A DNA stretch of 24,296 bases from DATJQF01 sp035505995. Its GTDB lineage: Bacteria; Bacteroidota; Bacteroidia; Bacteroidales; FEN-979. The position numbers and the translations under genes are program-made. The notes under the pieces are model-generated. The model did not search any database and was not told where the DNA came from. It saw only the letters and a program-made list of their open reading frames with translations. Shown here in pieces: positions 16,142 through 23,591 of the stretch; position 1 is the first letter of the stretch; every line of letters starts with the position of its first letter. The DNA lies in NCBI GenBank assembly GCA_035505995.1, contig DATJQF010000097.1, positions 1-24,296 of the forward strand, in the 5' to 3' direction.

Positions 16142-17677
16142 TCAGTCAATAAAAATCTTCCTGACGGCTTTCGTATTGCCATCCTGCAGGATCAGGTAAT
16201 AGATTCCCTTTGCTGCGTTCAGCGTAATGGTTTTGGTGACTTTGCCGCTCACCTGCAGATTGCTTTCTTCAAAGATCGTCACATTGAGCTGGTTCACCAC
16301 TTTCAGGTTGTAGTTCCCTGCGGGGCCGTTATATTCGAGCGTGAAGGTTCCCGTGGTCGGATTCGGATAAACCGAAAGGGCCGCATCCGCATTCTTGTCG
16401 GGGATCCCTGTGCAGGCATCGAACGTAACGTCGGCGTTCTGGGTGTTCACGCAGTTGTTGGCATCCGTCACCTGGCAGGTGAAGGTATGCGTGCCGAGGC
16501 CATAATCACCGAAATTCACCGGGATCGAAGAAGTGGTGGCGCCTCCGGGGGACCACAGGTAGGAAACACCGGTCGGAGAGATGGCGGTCAGGGTGACCGG
16601 GGTATACCAGCAATCTAAATTGCCGGGATCCGCAGTGATGTTGATCACCGGGCCCGCGGTAATATAATTAGTCTTGATGATGGAATCTACTTCTCCGCCT
16701 TTGCTAACCACCAGTTTAACGTCATATTTCCCGCAGGTGGAGTACATTACTACCGGATTGGCATCAGTGGACGTAGAGGGATTTCCGCCCGGGAAATACC
16801 AGGTCAGGGTATCCGGAGCGAACAGGAATCCGCCCGTGGTCAGGTTCGTGAAGGAAACATATCCACCGGGAGCCACTACCGTCGGATCGGCGGAGAAATT
16901 CGGGGTCAGGGGAACAGCGGATTTCTTGGTTCCCTGGTAGATCTGAGCTCTGTGACATGCAGGTGAGCCGCTACCCGGTATATTGCCCTGTCCGGCATCC
17001 ATATCCTGGATGAAGGCTACAAATTCAACATTTTCTTTCGGCCAGTTCGGGGCGATGGAGAAATCCAGGTTGACCGTCTGAACATCACCGCCGCTGAAAT
17101 CGGCTACCGTACCATTCTCATCCGGAACCATCAGCCGGTTCACAAAATTAAGTTCGGTCTGCCCTTGCCAGGCTTGGGGAATGTGAGACTGGGTCACGAC
17201 GAAATGGACCTTCACACTGGTTCCCGGTATGTCTCCCACTTTCGTCACCGTGATGGTGGCATGATAGCTGTAAGCACCGGTGCTGTCGACCTGCAGGGCT
17301 ACCGTGCACGGAGAAGGTTCAGCGATACGCGTGTCATATTTCGGCCGCAGCTGATTATAAATGGAATTGGAATGATTTCCACCCACATAACCATACCAAC
17401 CGTCAAAAACGGTCGTCGGTAATCCCGAGATATTATACAGGTTGTTCCGGGAATTGGAATACTGATTCGTATACCCGTCGGTGTTATGATTTTCGATGAC
17501 GCATACATAGCATCCGTGGGTGAGCAGATCATCAACGCCCATGGCTGCGCCCGGACAGTATTGACACCAGGTCGCGGTTCCGACTTCTACCACGACGAAT
17601 TGCCTGGGAACAGTCGATTGTCCCCACCCGATCAGTACGATCACGGAAAGGACCAAGGAAAGTAGAACTTTTTTCAT
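16142..17677 (-). CDS. Omp28-like thioredoxin-fold protein with PKD domain and T9SS sorting domain
   Basis: The 511-residue protein starts with a signal peptide (MKKVLLSLVLSVIVLIGWGQ). An Omp28-type thioredoxin-like domain follows (about 25-270), with a redox CxxC motif C38-Q-Y-C41 in EVGTATWCQYCPGAA and a cis-Pro loop near Pro87 in GLPTTVFDG. A PKD domain (about 275-340), an Ig-like segment (345-425) and a type A sorting domain (VYPNPTTGTF, GIYYLIL) complete it. It should be exported by T9SS and attached to or released from the surface, where the CxxC could drive thiol-disulfide exchange. A matching -7 promoter lies 42 bp before the start. The next gene on the strand is a C25 cysteine peptidase only 94 bp away, suggesting co-expression. 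Activity is inferred, not shown. Confidence 0.88.
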   Translation of the reverse strand: MKKVLLSLVLSVIVLIGWGQSTVPRQFVVVEVGTATWCQYCPGAAMGVDDLLTHGCYVCVIENHNTDGYTNQYSNSRNNLYNISGLPTTVFDGWYGYVGGNHSNSIYNQLRPKYDTRIAEPSPCTVALQVDSTGAYSYHATITVTKVGDIPGTSVKVHFVVTQSHIPQAWQGQTELNFVNRLMVPDENGTVADFSGGDVQTVNLDFSIAPNWPKENVEFVAFIQDMDAGQGNIPGSGSPACHRAQIYQGTKKSAVPLTPNFSADPTVVAPGGYVSFTNLTTGGFLFAPDTLTWYFPGGNPSTSTDANPVVMYSTCGKYDVKLVVSKGGEVDSIIKTNYITAGPVINITADPGNLDCWYTPVTLTAISPTGVSYLWSPGGATTSSIPVNFGDYGLGTHTFTCQVTDANNCVNTQNADVTFDACTGIPDKNADAALSVYPNPTTGTFTLEYNGPAGNYNLKVVNQLNVTIFEESNLQVSGKVTKTITLNAAKGIYYLILQDGNTKAVRKIFID

Positions 17678-17719
17678 TTTAAATTTAATTTAGGGTTTTG
17701 CTTAAAATTTTAGAACTTA

Positions 17720-17727
17720 CAAAGATA
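17720..17727 (-). promoter_or_regulatory. Bacteroidota-type -7 promoter element (TATCTTTG)
   Basis: The minus strand shows TATCTTTG, an exact TAnnTTTG match in a strongly AT-rich stretch 42 bp before the Omp28-like start. It could drive the Omp28-like gene and the C25 gene behind it. Confidence 0.6.
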
Positions 17728-17775
17728 TTAAAAAATTATCTATAAACATACGTCCGGAGAATTTGTTGAAAAAAA

Positions 17776-17822
17776 CTCATCCCCATCCCCCTGCAGGCAG
17801 GCTCTCCTGGGAAGTGAGGAGC
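17776..17822. repeat. Degenerate C/G-rich intergenic element (copy 3)
   Basis: The element starts CTCATCCCCATCCCCCT and continues through GCTCTCCTGGGAAGTGAGGAGC. The opening resembles copy 2 and copy 4 (minus strand), but the stem is interrupted. It lies just after the ROK gene stop on the minus strand, where a run of seven T follows GATGAG, so it could assist termination there. Confidence 0.55.
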
Positions 17823-17831
17823 GCTTTATAT

Positions 17832-18944
17832 TTATTTTTTGTGAACATCCAGCCGGTGCAGGGCATAGGCATAAGCCCCGATCGAGACGGCATGGGAAGT
17901 TCCCAGCCGCGTGACACCCACCCCGGTCTTTTTCAGCGGGTCGTAGATCGCCTTTCTTTTGCTGAAAGGTACGGGAACTTCCACCGCCGAATTCTTAATG
18001 AACTGCTCCAGCTCTTTTTCATCTTCCAGGTTAAAGGCCGTGATCTCCAACCTTTCCAGCGGGTTTCCGGCGACCGTCTCAAAATGGCGGTTCATCTCAT
18101 TGACCAGCGCCTGCAGGAAAAGAGGATGAGCGCCCGATAACCCCCCGCCGATCACCACCAGGCCATCCACCAGGGTAATCGCGTTGGCGATGGTATCACC
18201 GGCAGCCAGGGCAAAGGCCTCAAAGGCTTTTACGGCTGCTTTGCGGTCGCCTTTCTGCTGACCCATGCCGATCTCGCAGATCTCCCTGGGCTCCGGACAT
18301 TTTGAAAGACTGATGCCTGAAAAAGAAGCGAATTCCCGTTTAATGCCGCGGATGCTCACGCTTTCTTCCGCATCAAACTTCGGATAAAATCCGTTCCTCA
18401 TCCGGTTGATCTCCCCCTGCGCCGAGTTGTCACCGAAAAACAGTTCCCCCCGGCTAACAATGCCACCGCCGAAACCTGTTCCGAAGGTAACCCCCAGCAG
18501 GTTCCGGTACCGTTTCGGGTTGCCTGACTTCTCCAGGCGGGTGTTGATCTCCGGAAGAAGTCCTGAGATGGCTTCCCCGTATGCGAACAGGTCTCCGTCG
18601 TTATTGATGAACACCGGGATGCCGAACGTCTCTTCCAGCATCGGCCCCAGGGCCACCCCGTTGCGGAAAAACGGAAGGTTCTGAAGATCCCCGATGATTC
18701 CGTTCTCGTAGTCGGCAGGCCCCGGAAAGGCAAAGCTGATCGCAACCGGTTTCTCCTTGATCCCGGCTTTTACCAGGTTGAATCCCTGGATGATGTTTTT
18801 CAGGATCTCCTCCAGGTCCCTGCCCTTGGCGGAAAGGATCACCGGACCGATGATCTCCTCCTCCGATTGAACGGCATTGAACACGAAATTGGTGCCCCCT
18901 GCGTCGAGGGTCATAACGATACGTTTGTCGGTGCTATAGGACAT
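17832..18944 (-). CDS. ROK-family sugar kinase-like protein lacking the usual zinc motif
   Basis: The 370-residue protein starts at an ATG 16 bp after the polA stop; an in-frame start further up would lie inside polA. ROK features are visible: the phosphate motif LDAGGTN (14-19), the catalytic region NNDGDLFAYGE (Asp116 the likely general base) and the glycine-rich loop FGTGFGGGI (154-162). Where typical ROK kinases and repressors have E-I-G-H and then a C-x-C-G-x2-G-C zinc site, this protein reads GEINRMRNG and has no such Cys cluster. The family phosphorylates hexoses, for example glucose or N-acetylmannosamine; the substrate is not predictable. No HTH is present, so it is not a ROK repressor. 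It is probably co-transcribed with polA. Confidence 0.85.
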   Translation of the reverse strand: MSYSTDKRIVMTLDAGGTNFVFNAVQSEEEIIGPVILSAKGRDLEEILKNIIQGFNLVKAGIKEKPVAISFAFPGPADYENGIIGDLQNLPFFRNGVALGPMLEETFGIPVFINNDGDLFAYGEAISGLLPEINTRLEKSGNPKRYRNLLGVTFGTGFGGGIVSRGELFFGDNSAQGEINRMRNGFYPKFDAEESVSIRGIKREFASFSGISLSKCPEPREICEIGMGQQKGDRKAAVKAFEAFALAAGDTIANAITLVDGLVVIGGGLSGAHPLFLQALVNEMNRHFETVAGNPLERLEITAFNLEDEKELEQFIKNSAVEVPVPFSKRKAIYDPLKKTGVGVTRLGTSHAVSIGAYAYALHRLDVHKK

Positions 18945-18960
18945 ATGGGTAATTTGAGAG

Positions 18961-21798
18961 TTAGTGCGCTTCCAGCCAGTTCGTCCCCGAACTGATTTCC
19001 ACCTCCACCGGCACATCCAGCGGGATGGCATGCTTCATTTTATCCTCCACGAGCGAATGCACTTTTTCCAGTTCTTTTTCCGGAATATCGAACACCAGCT
19101 CGTCGTGGACCTGGAGGATCATCCGGGACCTGAATTTCTTTTCTTCCAGTTCCCGGTGAATATTGATCATCGCGATCTTGATCAGGTCGGCCGCCGTACC
19201 CTGGATCGGGGCATTGATGGCATTACGCTCGGCGAATCCCCGGACGGTGGCATTGCTGCTGTTGATATCCCGGAGGTACCGGCGGCGCTTCATCATGGTC
19301 TCCACATAACCATGCTTTTTTGCGAATGCAATGGTCTTGTCCATGTATTCCTTGAGCCGGTGATATTTGGAGAAATACTGGCTGATGATCCCTGCAGCCT
19401 CGCTGCGCGGGATGTTGAGCCTTTCCGACAACCCGAATGCCGACATCCCGTAAATGATGCCGAAATTCACGGTTTTGGCGTTCCGCCTCATATCCGGGGT
19501 CACCTCGTTCTGGTTGACCCCGTAAATCCTGGCAGCAGTGGCCGAATGCACGTCGATGCCCGAACGGAAATCCCCGATCATGGCTTCATCCCGGGAAAGA
19601 TGAGCGATGATCCTCAGCTCCACCTGGGAATAGTCGGCCGACAGCAGCCGCCATCCCTCTTCCCTCGGGACGAACGCCTTGCGGATCTCCCGTCCTTTTT
19701 CGGTGCGGATGGGGATATTCTGCAGGTTCGGGTTGTTGGAGCTGAGCCTGCCGGTAGCCGCCACGGCCTGGTTGTAAGAAGTATGGATCCTGCCGTCACG
19801 GGGGCTCACCAGCCCGGGCAGTACATCCACATAGGTGGATTTCAGCTTGGTCAGCGAGCGGTACTCCAGGATCTTTTCCACAATCGGGTGCTTGTTCACC
19901 AGCTTGATCAGCACATCCTCACTGGTGGAATACTGCTTTGTCCTTGTGGTTTGCCGGGGCTTATCGACAATATTCATTTTCTCGAACAGGATCTCGCCCA
20001 TCTGCTTCGGGGAGGCGATGTTGAAGGTGGTTCCCGCATCTTCGTAAATGGAGTGTTCCAGCACCGAGATCTCTTTCTGCAGTTCGCCTGAATATTCCTG
20101 AAGAGCCTTTTTATCAAGCTTCACCCCTTCGGTTTCCATGGCTACCAGGACCGGCACCAGCGGCATTTCGATGCGGTCGAAAAGCTCCCGCGTATCGGTC
20201 TTCTTCAGCATCGGCTCAAACACCGATTTCAGCTGGAGGGTAACGTCCGCATCCTCGGCTGCGTATTCCTTGATGGTTTCCGTTTCGACCGACCGCATGC
20301 TGAGCTGCTTGCCTCCCTTTTTCCCGATCAGGGTCTCGATCGAGACCGGTGCATATTTCAGGTATGTCTCGGAGAGCACATCCATATTATGCCTCATGTC
20401 GGGCTGGATCAGGTAATGGGCCAGCATGGTGTCGAACATGGGTCCCTGCACGAAAACATCGTACAACCGCAGCATGGCGATGTCGAATTTCATGTTCTGA
20501 CCGATCTTTTCGATCTTCGGATCCTCCAGCACCGGCTTGAACTCATGAACGATCCTGCGGCATTCCTCCTGGTTTTCGGGCAGGGGAATATAATACGCCT
20601 CGAAGGGCTTCATGGCAAACGACATCCCGACGAGCTCCGAAGCGAGAGTATCGATTCCGGTCGTTTCCGTATCGAAGCAAAAAGAAGGATGACCGGAAAG
20701 CTCCCTGATCAGGGACTTCCTCTTTTCCGGGGTATCGGTCAGATGATAAGTGTGCGGGGTGGTGGTGATCGTTTTATACGTGGAGGAGGCGATGGGAAAC
20801 TCCTCCGCCTGTGCGAACAGATCGGTCTGCCCTTTTTCTTGTGGTTCTTTTCGTCTTCCTTCCTCTGTCTTCTCTTTTCCATCCTCCAGCTTCTGTCCCC
20901 CTTCTTCCACCGACATCCAGGTGAATACCCTTTGGGCAAAAGCCCTGAATTCAAGTTCCTCAAACAGCGTCTTCAATCGCTCCCTGTCCGGGGGCTCCGT
21001 TTGCAGCTCTTTTTCCTTGAACTCGACCGGTACATCCAGGATGATCGTCGCCAGCTGCTTCGACAGGATCGCCTGGTCTTTAAATGCAATGACTTTTTCG
21101 CGCAGCTTGTCGTTCCGGATCTCGTCCGCCCGTTTGATCAGCTCTTCCACCGTGCCGAACTCGGCGATCAGCTTTTTAGCGGTCACCTCGCCCACTCCGG
21201 GGATGCCGGGGATATTATCGGATGCATCCCCCCACAGTCCCAGCATGTCTTTGACCTGGTCGGGCCGGGTGATGCCGAACCGGTTGCAGACCTCCTTCAC
21301 GCCCCATACCTCCGCCGGGTTCCCGAACTTGGAAGGTTTGTAGATAAGCGTCTTATCGCTGACCAGCTGGCCGAAATCCTTGTCGGAGGTCATCATGTAA
21401 GTCAGGAATCCCTTTTCTTCCGCTTTTTTCGCCAGGGTGCCGATGATGTCATCCGCTTCATATCCGTCGAGGGCGATGACCGGGATATTGAAGGCTTCGA
21501 TCATCTCCTTGATATAAGGGATGGAGGCTGCCAGGTCTTCCGGGGTCTCTTCCCGGTGGGCTTTATAGGCAGTGAAATCGGTATGACGGACGGTCGGGGC
21601 TGCCGTATCGAAAGCGACTGCGATATGGGTGGGCTTCTCGTTCCTCAGTACATCGAAGAGCGTGTTGGCAAATCCCAGGATCGCCGAGGTGTTCAGTCCT
21701 TTCGAGTTGATCCTCGGGGTCTTGTTCAATGCATAGAAGGCCCGGTAGATCAGGGCCATGGCATCGAGGAGAAATAGCTTCTTTTCGGGCATAGACAT
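18961..21798 (-). CDS. polA: DNA polymerase I
   Basis: The 945-residue enzyme is full length. The 5'-nuclease domain (about 1-295) contains YEADDIIGTLA and TSDKDFGQL. A charged low-complexity linker at 301-330 separates it from an intact 3'-5' exonuclease domain (about 340-530; Asp376 and Glu378 in DTETTG, Asp439, Tyr512 and Asp516 in EYAAEDADV). The polymerase domain has motif A (ADYSQVELR, Asp722), motif B (R771-x3-K775-x3-F779-x3-Y783) and motif C (QVHDE, Asp899). All catalytic residues are present, so proofreading is expected. Phe779 is the residue type that disfavours dideoxynucleotides in E. coli Pol I. It functions in Okazaki fragment maturation and excision repair. A strong GGGGAG ribosome site precedes the ATG; a second in-frame ATG lies 6 bp further in. 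Confidence 0.98.
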   Translation of the reverse strand: MSMPEKKLFLLDAMALIYRAFYALNKTPRINSKGLNTSAILGFANTLFDVLRNEKPTHIAVAFDTAAPTVRHTDFTAYKAHREETPEDLAASIPYIKEMIEAFNIPVIALDGYEADDIIGTLAKKAEEKGFLTYMMTSDKDFGQLVSDKTLIYKPSKFGNPAEVWGVKEVCNRFGITRPDQVKDMLGLWGDASDNIPGIPGVGEVTAKKLIAEFGTVEELIKRADEIRNDKLREKVIAFKDQAILSKQLATIILDVPVEFKEKELQTEPPDRERLKTLFEELEFRAFAQRVFTWMSVEEGGQKLEDGKEKTEEGRRKEPQEKGQTDLFAQAEEFPIASSTYKTITTTPHTYHLTDTPEKRKSLIRELSGHPSFCFDTETTGIDTLASELVGMSFAMKPFEAYYIPLPENQEECRRIVHEFKPVLEDPKIEKIGQNMKFDIAMLRLYDVFVQGPMFDTMLAHYLIQPDMRHNMDVLSETYLKYAPVSIETLIGKKGGKQLSMRSVETETIKEYAAEDADVTLQLKSVFEPMLKKTDTRELFDRIEMPLVPVLVAMETEGVKLDKKALQEYSGELQKEISVLEHSIYEDAGTTFNIASPKQMGEILFEKMNIVDKPRQTTRTKQYSTSEDVLIKLVNKHPIVEKILEYRSLTKLKSTYVDVLPGLVSPRDGRIHTSYNQAVAATGRLSSNNPNLQNIPIRTEKGREIRKAFVPREEGWRLLSADYSQVELRIIAHLSRDEAMIGDFRSGIDVHSATAARIYGVNQNEVTPDMRRNAKTVNFGIIYGMSAFGLSERLNIPRSEAAGIISQYFSKYHRLKEYMDKTIAFAKKHGYVETMMKRRRYLRDINSSNATVRGFAERNAINAPIQGTAADLIKIAMINIHRELEEKKFRSRMILQVHDELVFDIPEKELEKVHSLVEDKMKHAIPLDVPVEVEISSGTNWLEAH

Positions 21799-21805
21799 AA
21801 ACTCA

Positions 21806-21811
21806 CTCCCC
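21806..21811 (-). promoter_or_regulatory. Strong Shine-Dalgarno site for polA (GGGGAG)
   Basis: GGGGAG on the minus strand ends 7 bp before the ATG at 21798. This is stronger than most starts in the window and favours 21798 over the ATG at 21792. Confidence 0.6.
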
Positions 21812-21971
21812 TAATTCCAGGTTCTGTAACACAAATAATCTTTGTTGATCATGATCTCCGGTATAATCACGGATGTTTTCGTCGATATCGATGGCCAATT
21901 TCGGAACCTGACAGCTCCGATATTCCTGTTTTCCCCTGTCACAAACGATGTTAGTTGCTTCACCCGTTTTA

Positions 21972-21979
21972 CAAAGATA
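21972..21979 (-). promoter_or_regulatory. Bacteroidota-type -7 promoter element toward polA (TATCTTTG)
   Basis: TATCTTTG on the minus strand is an exact TAnnTTTG match about 173 bp before polA, with a TTTTG 14 bp upstream (closer than the usual roughly 19-21 bp). It would give a leader of about 165 nt for the polA-ROK message. Confidence 0.5.
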
Positions 21980-22017
21980 GTTTATAATGATAGCAAAATT
22001 GAGCAAAGACTATGTTT

Positions 22018-22056
22018 CTCCCCCTCTCTTGGGAAGAGAGGGAGCCGGGGGGTGAG
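22018..22056. repeat. Palindromic C/G-rich intergenic element (copy 4)
   Basis: A perfect 9-bp stem, CCCTCTCTT (22022-22030) with AAGAGAGGG (22034-22042), has a GGG loop. It is flanked by CTC on one side and CCGGGGGGTGAG on the other. Read on the minus strand it begins CTCACCCCCC, matching the architecture of copies 2 and 3. It lies in a divergent region, so it is not a terminator for either neighbour. Confidence 0.7.
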
Positions 22057-22232
22057 TTTCTTCAACACCCTCCTGTTTATATCTTGACTTATAAAAATAC
22101 GCTTCCCTCATTTTCGTTTGTTACATTTATCCCGCAATCTGATTTGCCGGTGAACGGGAGCTTCATGAAGGATAACAGGGAATCACTGAAACCAACTCGC
22201 CACTTTTATTTTTCCGGGAAAAACTGCTGCCT

Positions 22233-23570
22233 ATGCCTGTGAAGAAAACTGCAGAGAAGAAGATCTTCGTGCTCGACACCTCCGTCATCCTTTACAACCA
22301 TGATGCGCTGCACAGCTTCGAGGACAACGACGTCGCAATCCCTATTACGGTCCTGGAGGAACTCGATGATTTCAAGAAAGGCAACGATACCATCAATTTC
22401 GAGGCCCGGGAATTCATCCGTATCATGGACAAGCTCTCGGAAAGGGCTACCCTGATCAACTGGATCCCGCTGGGCCATCCCAACGGAGGCAAGTTCAAAG
22501 TAGTGATGAACGAGCAGAGCGAGCTGGATGCCGTAAAGGTGTTCGGGGAGAACAAGCCCGACCACCGGATCCTGAATGCCGCCCTGATCATGATGAGCGA
22601 AAACCCGGGGAAGAAAGTGGTGCTGGTCACAAAGGATATCAATCTCCGGCTGAAAGCCAAATCGCTGAACATCCCCGCCGAGGATTTTGAGACCGGTAAG
22701 ATCAAGGACGTCGAAACCCTTTATTCCGGCAAATCGGTGATCGAAGGCGTGGACAAAACGGTCATCGACATGATCTATGCCGACGGATCCTGCCCGCCTG
22801 AATATGCCGGAATACAGGACCCCGTGCCCAACCACTATTTCATCATCAAGAACGGGAAGACCTCCGCCCTGGCGTTTTTCAACCCGGAGACCGAGCGCAT
22901 TGAAAAGATCGAAAAGCATTCCTGCTACAAGATCACGCCCCGGAATGCCGAGCAGGTTTTTGCCTTTCACGCCATCCTGAATCCCGGCGTGAAGCTGGTC
23001 ACCCTGCAGGGCATTGCCGGAACGGGAAAGACATTGCTGGCGCTGGCCGGAGCGCTTGAACAGAAACGGAATTTCAAGCAGATCTACCTGGCGCGCCCCA
23101 TTGTTCCGCTCAGCAACAAGGACATCGGTTACCTGCCGGGTGATATAAAGTCGAAGCTGAATCCTTACATGGAGCCGCTCTGGGACAACCTGAAGTTCAT
23201 CCAGAGCCAGTACAGCGAAAAAGACAAGGAATTCAAGGTGATCGCCGATGCGGTGGAGAACGAGAAGCTGGTGATCACCCCGCTGGCCTATATCCGCGGC
23301 CGCAGCATCTCCAACGTCTGCTTCATCGTGGACGAAGCCCAGAACCTGACCCCGCATGAAGTAAAGACCATCATCACCCGGGCCGGGGAGAACACCAAGA
23401 TCATCTTCACCGGCGATATCTTCCAGATCGACACCCCGTACCTCGATTCCCAGAGCAACGGCCTCTCCACGCTGATCGACCGGATCAAGCATCATGCACT
23501 GTACGCGCATGTGAGGCTGGAAAAAGGAGAGAGGTCGGAGCTGGCGAACCTGGCGAACGATCTGTTGTAG
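22233..23570 (+). CDS. phoH2: PIN-PhoH (PhoH2-type) ATPase/RNase
   Basis: The 445-residue protein fuses an N-terminal PIN nuclease domain (about 8-150) to a C-terminal PhoH P-loop ATPase (about 235-445). PIN acidic residues are visible: Asp15 in VLDTSV, Glu43 in LEELDDF, Asp110 in PDHRIL and Asp135 in TKDIN. The ATPase has Walker A GIAGTGKT (260-267) and Walker B CFIVDEAQ (Asp367, Glu368), with FTGDIFQID as a sensor-like motif. The architecture and length match PhoH2 proteins, in mycobacteria described as an RNA helicase/RNase. Here no small antitoxin gene is adjacent upstream. The role is probably RNA turnover. It faces the M28-like gene convergently, with stops 21 bp apart. Confidence 0.93.
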   Translation: MPVKKTAEKKIFVLDTSVILYNHDALHSFEDNDVAIPITVLEELDDFKKGNDTINFEAREFIRIMDKLSERATLINWIPLGHPNGGKFKVVMNEQSELDAVKVFGENKPDHRILNAALIMMSENPGKKVVLVTKDINLRLKAKSLNIPAEDFETGKIKDVETLYSGKSVIEGVDKTVIDMIYADGSCPPEYAGIQDPVPNHYFIIKNGKTSALAFFNPETERIEKIEKHSCYKITPRNAEQVFAFHAILNPGVKLVTLQGIAGTGKTLLALAGALEQKRNFKQIYLARPIVPLSNKDIGYLPGDIKSKLNPYMEPLWDNLKFIQSQYSEKDKEFKVIADAVENEKLVITPLAYIRGRSISNVCFIVDEAQNLTPHEVKTIITRAGENTKIIFTGDIFQIDTPYLDSQSNGLSTLIDRIKHHALYAHVRLEKGERSELANLANDLL

Positions 23571-23591
23571 CCGTAACCCGTAGGATTGTAA

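Larger units (their letters stand above)
21799..22232. other. Divergent intergenic region between polA and the PhoH2 gene
   Basis: The 434-bp gap holds the polA ribosome site (21806-21811), a -7 promoter match toward polA (21972-21979), and the palindromic repeat (22018-22056). Small open frames occur here but lack convincing protein character. Upstream of PhoH2 a TTTG (about 22129) is visible but no good TAnnTTTG partner is found, so its promoter is unresolved. Confidence 0.6.

Noticed and set aside
16118..17673. Inverted 12-bp motif AAAGTTCTACTT near both ends of the Omp28-like gene, suggestive of a mobile element
   Set aside because: One copy is the start of the coding sequence itself (codons for KVLL), there is no transposase, and the motif is nearly palindromic, so chance is likely.
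20389..21777. 462-codon open frame on the plus strand
   Set aside because: It mirrors polA, whose motifs are all intact; it is explained by codon bias.
21803..22006. 67-codon small open frame ahead of polA
   Set aside because: It contains the polA -7 promoter match and has no ribosome site or recognisable protein character. A shorter form cannot be excluded.
22206..23510. 434-codon open frame on the minus strand
   Set aside because: It is antisense to the PhoH2 gene, which has intact PIN and Walker motifs.
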